Assembly: GCA_021787035.1 (NCBI GenBank)
Contig: JAJYMM010000138.1
Span: 30,590 to 94,589 of the forward strand
Length of the DNA: 64,000 bases
Direction: 5' to 3'
From: Actinomycetes bacterium
Lineage (GTDB): Bacteria > Actinomycetota > Acidimicrobiia > Acidimicrobiales > Palsa-688
The position numbers were made by a program, and so were the translations under genes. The notes under the pieces are model-generated. The model was not told where the DNA came from. It searched no databases and was given only the letters and a program-made list of their open reading frames with translations. The number at the start of each line of letters is the position of its first letter. Within the stretch, counting starts at the first letter, position 1. This document shows, piece after piece, positions 36,193 through 44,089 of this stretch.

Positions 36193-37535
36193 AGACGGGC
36201 GTGTTGGTGGTAGTGGTCCTCGCCGGAGCACTCCTGGTGGTGGTCCGTCGCACGCGCTCGCGCGGCAGCCGGGCGCAGTCCCCGCTCGTTGCCGGCCTTA
36301 CCTGGTTTCGCCGGCGCGCTCCATGGGCGGGAGCGCACAAGCCATTGGGCGACACGGGGCTCGTGGCGGGGCGGGAGATCCGCGAACGGATGCGCGGGCG
36401 CGTATTCCGGGTGGTGACCGCCATCCTTTTCGTGGCGGTGGCAGCCGCCATCGTCATACCTCCCGCGCTCCACTCCGCGAACCCTGGCTCTGCCGAGGTG
36501 GGCGTGGTGAGGGCGTCACCAGCGCTCGAGGACCAAGTCCTCTCGGTGGCGAAGAGCGTCAAGTTCTCGGTCCGCTTGGTGGACGAGCCCGATTTGGCGA
36601 CCGCTAAGGCCGCACTGAGCGCCGCACGCGTGAAGCTGGTCGTCGATGGCACCACGTCGCTGGTGGTGGACAACCCCGTCTCGGCCAGTGACACTTCGGC
36701 GGGAGCGCAATTCGTGAGGGCTTTGGCGGGAACGCTCGGGGCCGAGAAGGCCTTCGTCTCGGCGGGCTTGTCCCAAGCCCAGGCGAGCATCGTGGCGCGG
36801 GCCAAGGCACTGCCGGTCATGAGCCTGAAGCCAGCAAAGAGGTCGAGGACCACCGCTGAGTCCACCGCCCTCATCGGGGTGGTCATGATCTTCGTCGTCC
36901 TCACGCAATACCTGACCTGGACGCTCATGGGGGTCATGGAAGAGAAGGCGAGCCGTGTGGTGGAAGTGCTCCTTGCCACGGTCCGTCCCGTCCAGCTCTT
37001 AGCGGGCAAGCTCCTCGGCATCGGTGTCGTGGCCATGGTGCAGGCTGGTGCTTTGGTGGCTTTCGCTTTGTTGCTAGCCGATGTGGTGGGGTCAAGCGTC
37101 CTGCGGGGGGCGGCCCCGTTGGTCGTAGCCGCCTCGTTGGCCTGGCTGGTGCTCGGCTATGCCTTCTACAGCTGGCTGTACGCCGCCGCCGGCTCCCTCG
37201 CCGAACGCCAGGACCAGGTCCAGAGCATGGCCCTGCCGCTTAGCGCGCCCATGCTCCTCGGTTACATCGTCGCCCTCACCGGCGCCAGCAGTGGCAGCCC
37301 CTCGCTTCTGGTGAAGGTCCTCGCCTACCTGCCACCCACGGCACCTTTCGCGATGCCAACCTTGGTGGGGTTCGGCCAAGTCGCGTGGTGGCAGTTCGCC
37401 ATCTCTGTCGCTCTCAGCCTTTTGGCCACGGTCGGCGTCGCCTTGGGGGCGGCTCGCGTCTACCGGCGCGCGGTGCTGCGTACCGGCCGGCGAGTGCGCC
37501 TGCGCGACGTCGTGACGAGCAGGGCCGGTGGCTGA
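36189..37535 (+). CDS. ABC-2 exporter permease (NatB-like)
   Basis: A 448-residue membrane protein with an N-terminal helix, a large extracytoplasmic domain (residues 95-215), and five or six C-terminal helices. The segment MGVMEEKASRVVEVLLATVRPVQLLAGKLLG is the hallmark of NatB/YhaP permeases. With the ATPase upstream it forms an exporter; the substrate (Na+, peptide or antibiotic in relatives) cannot be told. It has an unusual Arg-rich stretch after the first helix. Confidence 0.85.
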   Translation: MKTGVLVVVVLAGALLVVVRRTRSRGSRAQSPLVAGLTWFRRRAPWAGAHKPLGDTGLVAGREIRERMRGRVFRVVTAILFVAVAAAIVIPPALHSANPGSAEVGVVRASPALEDQVLSVAKSVKFSVRLVDEPDLATAKAALSAARVKLVVDGTTSLVVDNPVSASDTSAGAQFVRALAGTLGAEKAFVSAGLSQAQASIVARAKALPVMSLKPAKRSRTTAESTALIGVVMIFVVLTQYLTWTLMGVMEEKASRVVEVLLATVRPVQLLAGKLLGIGVVAMVQAGALVAFALLLADVVGSSVLRGAAPLVVAASLAWLVLGYAFYSWLYAAAGSLAERQDQVQSMALPLSAPMLLGYIVALTGASSGSPSLLVKVLAYLPPTAPFAMPTLVGFGQVAWWQFAISVALSLLATVGVALGAARVYRRAVLRTGRRVRLRDVVTSRAGG

Positions 37536-37559
37536 CCCGAACGCTGATGGGAGATTTTC

Positions 37560-38645
37560 TTACCAGGCCAGCCGCCGGCCGGCGTCGGCGGCGGCAAGCA
37601 GGTAACTGGAGTCGGCTCGGAGGGAGTTTTCGCGGAGGCAAGCCTCCGTCATCTTGATCGCATGGGCGCCGCCAGTCTCGACGGCGTCTGCAGCTAGCTC
37701 CTCGATGCTCGGTGGCTCTGTGCGGGCGCCAGGGCTTGGGCGCTCGACCGAAAAGGCCGAACGGATGGCCGCACATGCTTGCCATACATAGGCAAAAGCG
37801 GCCTGAGCTGCCCGCGCCGGCAGGTAAGGCAGCAGAAGCCGCAACGCTCCCGGCGCGGTCACGCCATGTACGAAGGCGATCGGGTCATGCTCGCAGTTGG
37901 CGAGGTACCAGCCCGCCATCGCCGAGGTCAACTCCGAGAGGGCGCCATCAACCGATGCCGGAGGCACTAGCGCGTCGACCGAAGCCCCAAAGCCCTCCAC
38001 GCGGCTCGCCCTGACCACTTGGTCGCTTATGAGGCCAGGCTCGCGTTCATTGAAAGGGAGGGCCGGTATTTTGTCGAGCGCTTGGTCAGCCATGAACGCC
38101 CCGCTCGGGGCCGGCGTACCTTCCAGGGCCTGGTACTGGCTCGCCCAATAAGCCAGGCCCGTCGCGAGCTCGCGGCGTCGCTCCAGCGTTTCGGCCTGTG
38201 CCATGGCACGCGTGGCGTGAGCGGTGCGGATGAGGCCGTGGGTGCCGGCAGCCACTGAGCCCGGGACCAGGCGTGGTACCCAGTCCGCCACCAGAGCGGT
38301 CCAGGGACGCTCGGACAGTTCCAGCTCAAAAAGCGCTTGCCAGTCCGGGTAACGGTGAGCCGCTCCCAAGGCTCCCTGCCACTCCTGTGGGGCCAGGGGC
38401 CGTCCAGGCCCGGGCGCTTCCTCGAGGCGCGGCACGTAGGCGTCCAGCCAGTGGTTGATCGCGTCGGCCCGGCCAAGGTGGAGGAGCGCCTCGCAGGCCA
38501 TGGGGCCGTGGTTGGAGAGCCGGCCGGCGAACTCGGGCCCCGTGCTCGACAGCCGAGCCAGTGCCTCGTCCAGAATGCTGGTATCCGCCGGCGTTTGAGC
38601 CAAACGGGGTGGTTGGTGGGCCATTAGCGTATGGTAAAACATCAA
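37560..38645 (-). CDS. questin oxidase family protein (DUF4243)
   Basis: A 361-residue soluble protein. The N-terminus holds RLSNHGPMACEALLHLGR, a signature of the questin oxidase family, and later EHDPIAFVHGVTAPGALRLLLPYL and GGAHAIKMTEACLREN match its histidine-containing blocks. Fungal members open anthraquinone rings by Baeyer-Villiger-type oxidation; bacterial functions are mostly unknown. ATG 38645 and ATG 38642 are equivalent starts. It converges with the NatAB-like pair. Confidence 0.72.
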   Translation of the reverse strand: MMFYHTLMAHQPPRLAQTPADTSILDEALARLSSTGPEFAGRLSNHGPMACEALLHLGRADAINHWLDAYVPRLEEAPGPGRPLAPQEWQGALGAAHRYPDWQALFELELSERPWTALVADWVPRLVPGSVAAGTHGLIRTAHATRAMAQAETLERRRELATGLAYWASQYQALEGTPAPSGAFMADQALDKIPALPFNEREPGLISDQVVRASRVEGFGASVDALVPPASVDGALSELTSAMAGWYLANCEHDPIAFVHGVTAPGALRLLLPYLPARAAQAAFAYVWQACAAIRSAFSVERPSPGARTEPPSIEELAADAVETGGAHAIKMTEACLRENSLRADSSYLLAAADAGRRLAW

Positions 38646-38733
38646 CCTGACTTGAGGTCAAGGCCGAGGCGGATGACCACGCGTGCGTGCTGAGGCAGCC
38701 GTACCGCGGCCCCGCGTAGCCCTGATTATGCAG

Positions 38734-39996
38734 CTATGTGCACCGGTGGTTTGGCATCTGGCTCCCCTTGGTGTACCGGGTGAGGTCGGGCAGCGCCGTG
38801 GCGATCACGAAGGTGGCGGTGATTGTGGCGACGGCGCCGGCGAGGGCGCTGGTCGTTGGGGTGGTGAGGGCGGCGAGGGCGCCGGAGCCAAGGTCGCCGA
38901 GGTAGCTCCCGGCCCCGGTCAGCATGTATTCGGCGGCGACGACGCGGCCACGAGCGTGGTCGGGCGCGTTGGTCTGGATGATGGAGCTGCGTAGGACGAC
39001 CGTTACGGTGTCGGCGGCGCCGGCGAGGCCAAGGAGGCCGAGGGTGGCCCAGAGGCTGTGGACGACGGCGAAGCCGGCGAAGGCGGCACCCCAGGTGGCG
39101 ACGGCGGCGAGCATCAGCCTGCCTTGGTGCCTGGCGCGGGTGAAGGGGGCCGAGAGGGTGGCGCTGAGCAGGCCGCCAACTCCGATTGCAGCCGTGAATA
39201 GCCCGAGGGTCCTAGGGTTTCCGGCGAAGCGGGCGGCGTTGATCGCTGGGAACAACACGACCGGCAAGGCGAAGGCGGTGGCGGCGATGTCGGTTAGCAG
39301 CGTGCCCGTCAGAAGAGGGGACCGGTGGAGCACGCGAAGACCCTCGACGATGCCGCCGGTGCCGGGCCGCCCGGTGCGCCTCCCGAGGTCGGGAAGGCCC
39401 GCAACGCCCCAGAAGGAGGCCAGGAAGCTGGCGGTGTCGACCAGGTAGCAGCCCGAGAGCCCGAGCGGCGGCAGGGATGCGAGCAGCCCACCGAGTGCGG
39501 GCCCGGCGACCGCCGTGACTTGGAAGGTGACCCGGTTGAGGGCCAGGCTCGCGGCGAGCTGGTCGGCACCGACGAGCCCGAGAAGGATGGCCCGTCGGGC
39601 TGGGCCGCCGAGCGCGCCTGAGGCGGACTTGCAGGCCACCAGCAGGTAGAGCGGCCAGATCAGCCGCGACCCTGCCAAGGCCTGAGCGGCAAGGGCGCCG
39701 GAAACGAGGGTTGACGTGGCGGTGGTGGCGAGCAGCACCCGGCGCCGGTCGAGGCTGTCGGCGAGCTGGCCGCCCCAAAGCCCGACCGCGAGGAGCGGGA
39801 CCAGCTGGGCCACGCCGAGGCCGCCGACGGCGAGGGAGGAGCGGGTAGTGGCATAGATCTGGAGGGGCACGGCGAAGGTGGTGAAGGCTCCGCCGACCGA
39901 CGACAGCGTCGAGCCCACCCAGAGGCGCCGGAAGGCGGGGGAGCGGCGCAACGGGCTGAAGTCGGTCAGCAGGCGCACCCGAAGATCTAACAGCAC
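38734..39996 (-). CDS. MFS transporter (12 TM, DUF894/enterobactin exporter-like)
   Basis: About 420 residues with 12 hydrophobic helices and an MFS motif A variant GGQLADSLDRRRVLL near residue 65. LTDFSPLRRSPAFRRLWVGST at the N-terminus is common in this exporter group. The frame is open to 40230, but that part overlaps the divergent MarR gene and is not homologous. GTG 39996 and GTG 39978 are both possible; the first lies inside the inverted repeat at 39988-40001. Its substrate is unknown; regulation by the MarR gene is likely. Confidence 0.82.
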   Translation of the reverse strand: MLLDLRVRLLTDFSPLRRSPAFRRLWVGSTLSSVGGAFTTFAVPLQIYATTRSSLAVGGLGVAQLVPLLAVGLWGGQLADSLDRRRVLLATTATSTLVSGALAAQALAGSRLIWPLYLLVACKSASGALGGPARRAILLGLVGADQLAASLALNRVTFQVTAVAGPALGGLLASLPPLGLSGCYLVDTASFLASFWGVAGLPDLGRRTGRPGTGGIVEGLRVLHRSPLLTGTLLTDIAATAFALPVVLFPAINAARFAGNPRTLGLFTAAIGVGGLLSATLSAPFTRARHQGRLMLAAVATWGAAFAGFAVVHSLWATLGLLGLAGAADTVTVVLRSSIIQTNAPDHARGRVVAAEYMLTGAGSYLGDLGSGALAALTTPTTSALAGAVATITATFVIATALPDLTRYTKGSQMPNHRCT

Positions 39997-40001
39997 TGTT
40001 A
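39988..40001. promoter_or_regulatory. inverted repeat in the MFS/MarR divergent region
   Basis: TAACAG-CA-CTGTTA is a perfect six-base inverted repeat, 28 bp upstream of the MarR start and overlapping the 5' end of the MFS gene. It is a candidate MarR operator. Confidence 0.55.
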
Positions 40002-40029
40002 CATCAGTTGCAAAAGTATTGTCGGTGCT

Positions 40030-40539
40030 GTGATCGATGACCCTACCGAGCACAGCCGTTGGCGCCAGTTGCGCCTCGTCCAAACCGAGATGGACGCCGA
40101 CATCGGCCGCTTGTACACCGAGGCCGGCATCGAGGGGCTGAAGCCCAGCTTCGTCATGGAACTGCTGCGCCTTCATGCCCGCGGGCCGATGACCATCGCC
40201 CAGCTCGCCGCGTCGGTGCAGCGCACCCACTCCGCCGAGAGCCAGAAGGTCGGGGCGATGCGCGCCGTTGGCCTGGTGCGCACGAAGTCGGGCCCTGACG
40301 CTCGCAGCAAGTACGTCGTGGTCACGGCCAAGGCAAAGGCATTGATAGGGATGCTGGCCGCCGAGTGGCGGGCGACCGAAGCAGCGGTGGCCGAGCTGGA
40401 AGACGAGCTGCCCTACCCCCTAAGCACAGTGATCGCCGACCTCGCCGTCGCCCTGCAGCGCCGCAGTTTCCACGACCGCATCGCCGAACGACTGGCAAAG
40501 GACCCCGACTGGCCAACGACGGGCGTTCCCGGCAGTTAA
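40030..40539 (+). CDS. MarR family transcriptional regulator
   Basis: A 169-residue winged-helix protein: MDADIGRLYTEAGIEGLKPSFV leads into the DNA-binding part GPMTIAQLAASVQRTHSAESQKVGAMRAVGLV and the wing RTKSGPDARSKYVVVT. A long C-terminal helix serves dimerisation. It is divergent from an MFS exporter, the classic layout of a drug-responsive pair. The start is GTG 40030. Confidence 0.82.
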   Translation: MIDDPTEHSRWRQLRLVQTEMDADIGRLYTEAGIEGLKPSFVMELLRLHARGPMTIAQLAASVQRTHSAESQKVGAMRAVGLVRTKSGPDARSKYVVVTAKAKALIGMLAAEWRATEAAVAELEDELPYPLSTVIADLAVALQRRSFHDRIAERLAKDPDWPTTGVPGS

Positions 40540-40630
40540 AGGACGGGCAGTTCGCGCGCCGGCCCGCTTACCGGCCCGCTTAGTTGTCCCCGGAACGGGC
40601 AGCAGCTGCTATGCGGGTACCGGCAGGCGG

Positions 40631-40918
40631 CTAAGAGCCGCCGCCCAGCTGGTCGATCTGGGCGGCGAGGTCGAGATCGGCTTGAGTTATCCCACCGGCC
40701 GAGTGAGTGGAGAGCCGGAGCGTGACCGTGGCCCAACGAATGTCGATATCGGGATGGTGATTGGCTTGCTCCGCCAGCTCGCCAACCGCGTTGACGTACG
40801 CCAACGCGGCGCCGAAGTCAGCTCCTGACCAGGTCTTCACCAACTCCTCGCCGTCACGGTGCCACTTGATGCCACGGGCGATCGCCGCCTCCACTGTTGC
40901 CGTGTCGAGACTTGCCAT
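40631..40918 (-). CDS. 4a-hydroxytetrahydrobiopterin dehydratase
   Basis: A 95-residue pterin-4a-carbinolamine dehydratase (PhhB/DCoH). The active-site block EQANHHPDIDIRWATVTLRL with the paired histidines is intact, and STHSAGGITQADLDLAAQID follows. It recycles oxidised pterin cofactors, or has a role in molybdopterin or folate metabolism when no aromatic hydroxylase is present. None is visible here. Length is normal. Confidence 0.92.
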   Translation of the reverse strand: MASLDTATVEAAIARGIKWHRDGEELVKTWSGADFGAALAYVNAVGELAEQANHHPDIDIRWATVTLRLSTHSAGGITQADLDLAAQIDQLGGGS

Positions 40919-41040
40919 CGCGCAAAGCTACCTGGCCCGCCGAGGTTGCCTTCACCAAACCATAACAACGTCATCAAGGTCACCTAACAGTCCTCGGCAA
41001 GACATAGGAGCGGCGCTTATCACTCAGACGGGGAGGAAAG

Positions 41041-42540
41041 ATGACCCAACGACCACGTGGGTCGCTTGGCGGCCGGTTTGCCGTCAGCGCGGCCTTGTTG
41101 ACCTCACTTACGACGGCGGCGGCCTTCATGGTCGGAGCGGCGGCCGGCACAGGGGCCCTGGCAGTGCCTGAAGCTGCCGCCCAGACGACGACGCCAGCGG
41201 CGGACTGTACGGCGTCTCCAGAGGGGACTGCGCTCAACCGGAGCGGGTGGGTGGCGAGCACCAACGCCCCCTCGAGCAGTGCCGACGCCCCCGCCAACGC
41301 GCTCGACGGCAACCTCGCTACGCGCTTCAGCACCAACGAGAGCCAGAGGCCCGGTCTCTACTTCGAGGTGAACATGGGCGTGCCTCAGACCTTCGACGCG
41401 CTTGAGATGGCGGCGCCCAGGTCGCCTACCGACTACGCGAGGTCCTTCGACGTCGAGGTCTCCAATAACGGCACCAACTGGACGACGGTCGCCGCGTGCA
41501 CGGGGTCGGGCAACCCAGAGGTAGTGAGCTTCCCGGTGCAGACGGCTCAGTACGTCCTCGTCGCCTTGACCGGCACATCCACCTACTGGTGGTCGATAGA
41601 CGAGTTCAACGTTCTGAGCACCTCTACCGGTGCGAGTTGTTATGCCTCGCCCAGCGGTTCTGCGCTCAACCAAAGCGGGTGGGTGGCGAGCACCAACGCC
41701 CCCTCAAGCAGTGCCGACGCCCCCGCCAACGCGCTCGACGGAAACCTCTCTACGCGCTTCAGCACCAACGAGAGCCAGAGGCCAGGGCTCTACTTCGAAG
41801 TGGACATGGGTACGCCGCGGACCTTCAACGAGGTGGAAATGGCGGTGCCCAACTCGCCGACCGATTACGCGCGGGCCTACCAAGTGGAGGTCTCGAGCAA
41901 CGGCAGCAACTGGACGACGGTCGCGACATGCGTCGGGACGGGGACAACCGAGGTGGTGAGCTTCCCCACCCAAAGTGCACAGTACGTCCAAGTAGTCCTG
42001 ACTGGTACGTCCAAGTACTGGTGGTCGATAGATGAGTTCGACCTATCGATGACCCCTCCACCACCTCCGACGAGCACCACGACCACAACGACGACGACCA
42101 CGACGACGGTGCCAAGCACTACGACGTCGAGCGTGCCGCACGTGCGCTTCCCGTGCGTGGGCCCCGACCGCTTCAGGTGTTGCTTCGGCTGGGGCCGCTA
42201 CCCGGTCGGGCCCCGTTGCTGCACCGGGCCGCAGCATGACGGCATTGCCGCCCGCTGTTGCGGGTTCGGGCCGCACCCCGTGGGCTTTGCGTGCTGCGGG
42301 TTCGGGCCGCACCCCATGGCCTTCGGGTGCTGCGGGCCGTCACACCAGCACGGCCGTTTCGGTTGCTGTGTCGGGATGACGCGCTTTCACGGCATGTACG
42401 TGTGCTTAGGCGGAGTGCCCGGGCCCGCCAATCGCGGAGATGGCCACCATGGCGACGGTGACGCCAAGGGCCCGCATAACCACGGCAAACCGTTTTCCCC
42501 AAAGCCGTTCGGTCACGGCAAGCAGGACTCACGGCACTGA
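41041..42540 (+). CDS. secreted protein: two discoidin-like domains and a Cys/His-rich tail
   Basis: A 499-residue exported protein. A signal peptide (about residues 1-48, ending AVPEAAAQ) precedes two near-identical domains (about 60-190 and 200-335), each starting SGWVASTNAPSSSADAPANA and ending YWWSIDEF; the pattern NALDGN..TRF matches F5/8 type C (discoidin) domains, which bind sugars or surfaces. A Pro/Thr linker with a run of threonines (345-365) leads to a tail with repeated CCGFGPHP units and about 16 cysteines. The ribosome site GGGAGGAAAG is strong. The tail is not a domain I know. Confidence 0.75.
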   Translation: MTQRPRGSLGGRFAVSAALLTSLTTAAAFMVGAAAGTGALAVPEAAAQTTTPAADCTASPEGTALNRSGWVASTNAPSSSADAPANALDGNLATRFSTNESQRPGLYFEVNMGVPQTFDALEMAAPRSPTDYARSFDVEVSNNGTNWTTVAACTGSGNPEVVSFPVQTAQYVLVALTGTSTYWWSIDEFNVLSTSTGASCYASPSGSALNQSGWVASTNAPSSSADAPANALDGNLSTRFSTNESQRPGLYFEVDMGTPRTFNEVEMAVPNSPTDYARAYQVEVSSNGSNWTTVATCVGTGTTEVVSFPTQSAQYVQVVLTGTSKYWWSIDEFDLSMTPPPPPTSTTTTTTTTTTTVPSTTTSSVPHVRFPCVGPDRFRCCFGWGRYPVGPRCCTGPQHDGIAARCCGFGPHPVGFACCGFGPHPMAFGCCGPSHQHGRFGCCVGMTRFHGMYVCLGGVPGPANRGDGHHGDGDAKGPHNHGKPFSPKPFGHGKQDSRH

Positions 42541-42614
42541 GGTTTACTGCACTGGGGTCACTGCACTGGGGTCACTGCACTGAAGGTTCACGGCACTGAG
42601 GTTCACTGCAGTGG
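42541..42614 (+). repeat. degenerate tandem repeat after the discoidin-protein gene
   Basis: Five or six copies of a 14-16 bp unit (CACTGGGGTCACTG and variants) begin right after the stop codon. It could be a non-coding minisatellite or form weak hairpins. Confidence 0.7.
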
Positions 42615-42682
42615 GGCCGGCGTTCGTGGGAGCTGGGCCGCTTGGCCCGGCTCCCTCTAGCCCGCCGGCCCCTTCGCCGCGG

Positions 42683-43636
42683 CTAGGGCTCGTATCGAGC
42701 GCGCAGGACCACCACGTCGCCCTCTTTCGTGCCGAGGACGTCGGCGGCGCTCGCGCCGTTCAAAACGAGGGCCAAGTGCCCGTAGGAGTCAACCAGCAGG
42801 CCGAGCTGGCGGGGCGCTAGGTCGGCGAAGACCCGGGCCCTGCGGGCCTCGTAACGCCCGTGGGTGCCCTTCACCTCTGCGGCCACACTTCGGGAAGGGC
42901 TCCCAGCTTGGCCGGGATCCGCAGCTGCGGAGGTGCCCCAGAGATCGCTCGGTGCCGCTGCCAACTGGACGTTACCGAACCGGTCCACCCAGGTGACCTC
43001 GGTTTCGCACGAACCGTCCTCGGCCCGGGCGACGCGCGGTGGCGGCAGGCGTACCAGGCCCTCTGGCGGCACAGGTTTGCCCAGGTCCACCAGGGCAGCC
43101 CCGCCCGCCAGTTGGGCGGCCGCGGGGGCGAAGATGTCGCGTCCGGCGAAGGTCGGGCCAGGCGCGGCGAGCCAATAGCCACGATCTTCGAGCTCGACAC
43201 ATCCCCCGACGCCTCCAAGGGCGTCCAGCGCCGGTGGCAGCAGGCCATTGTCTGGCCCCACGAAGATGACGCCAGGACCGCCTGCGGGCTCAACTGCGAC
43301 CCCTCTTCGTGACGTGCCCACACCGGGGTCGACCACTGCCACCACCACGCCAGGGGCCAGGTACGGCGCGGCGCGGACTAGCGCCAGGCTGCCTGCGCGG
43401 ATGTCTTGGCGGGCGATGGCGTGGGTCAGGTCGACTATCGGCACCTGAGGCAGCGCACGGCGAAGGACGCTGTGGAGCGCGCCCACGAAGCCGTCCTCGG
43501 AGCCGTAGTCGGTCAGCAGGCTTACGACCGCGGCAGTAGCAGGCACCGGCCAGGGAGCAGTTGGTTTCGAAGCTACCCGTTCTGCCGCCAGCGCGTCCGC
43601 TGGCGGCAGCTTGGCTGGGACGGCCTCTTCTGTCAC
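42683..43636 (-). CDS. SAM hydroxide adenosyltransferase (DUF62) family protein
   Basis: A 317-residue protein of the fluorinase/chlorinase-like family, most members of which hydrolyse S-adenosylmethionine to adenosine and methionine. The N-terminus has LLTDYGSEDGFVGALHSVL and later VVAVVDPGVGTSRRGVAVE, both typical; VGPDNGLLPPALD supplies further active-site residues. The halogen-specific insertion of true fluorinases is not seen. GTG 43636 is too close to its AGGAG; GTG 43546, just before homology, may be the real start. It follows the small HTH gene by 7 bp, probably in one operon. Confidence 0.85.
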   Translation of the reverse strand: MTEEAVPAKLPPADALAAERVASKPTAPWPVPATAAVVSLLTDYGSEDGFVGALHSVLRRALPQVPIVDLTHAIARQDIRAGSLALVRAAPYLAPGVVVAVVDPGVGTSRRGVAVEPAGGPGVIFVGPDNGLLPPALDALGGVGGCVELEDRGYWLAAPGPTFAGRDIFAPAAAQLAGGAALVDLGKPVPPEGLVRLPPPRVARAEDGSCETEVTWVDRFGNVQLAAAPSDLWGTSAAADPGQAGSPSRSVAAEVKGTHGRYEARRARVFADLAPRQLGLLVDSYGHLALVLNGASAADVLGTKEGDVVVLRARYEP

Positions 43637-43643
43637 CTCCTGC

Positions 43644-43847
43644 TCAGCCTGCAGCTGTGTACTGCGCTGCCAAGTAGCGGTCGACGTCTTCCTCCCGGAT
43701 GCGGTAGGAACGGCCTACACGCACCGCGGGCAGCTGTCCCGACTGCACGAGCCGGTAGACGGTCATGTTGGAAACCCGCAGCTGGCCCGCCACCTCAGCA
43801 ACCGTGACGTAGCGGGACCGGGCCCGGGCATCGTTTGCCTTGCCCAT
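43644..43847 (-). CDS. small excisionase-like HTH protein (Rv0500A-like)
   Basis: A 67-residue MerR/excisionase-type winged helix: RYVTVAEVAGQLRVSNMTVYRL then SGQLPAVRVGRSYRIREEDVDRYL. It strongly resembles M. tuberculosis Rv0500A, which lies next to proC (Rv0500); here proC is 1.5 kb away with an RCC1 gene between. It is probably a chromosomal DNA-binding protein, not a phage excisionase. The ATG at 43847 is chosen because homology fills the rest. Confidence 0.85.
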   Translation of the reverse strand: MGKANDARARSRYVTVAEVAGQLRVSNMTVYRLVQSGQLPAVRVGRSYRIREEDVDRYLAAQYTAAG

Positions 43848-44089
43848 GTCATCCCTTCTCCACTTACGAGGATAGAGACCCGACGGAGCAACGTTCCGGC
43901 CGGAGGTGCTGAGCTGCTCGTTCGTCTCCGAAAAGGGAGGGTGACGAGTGTCACGTGGCGCGCAGATAGCGCCGGCGCGCCCGGCTACCCTTGGGGCCGA
44001 GGAGGCGGTGGGCCCCCCCTGAAGCGCCCATCGGCCATAGGCAGTGCAGCGCCGGGTAAGGCGCCGCAGTCGGCAGAGAGGGACGGTAG

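Noticed and set aside
43644..43847. Phage excisionase as sign of a prophage
   Set aside because: Its best likeness is the chromosomal Rv0500A near proC, and no integrase or phage gene accompanies it.
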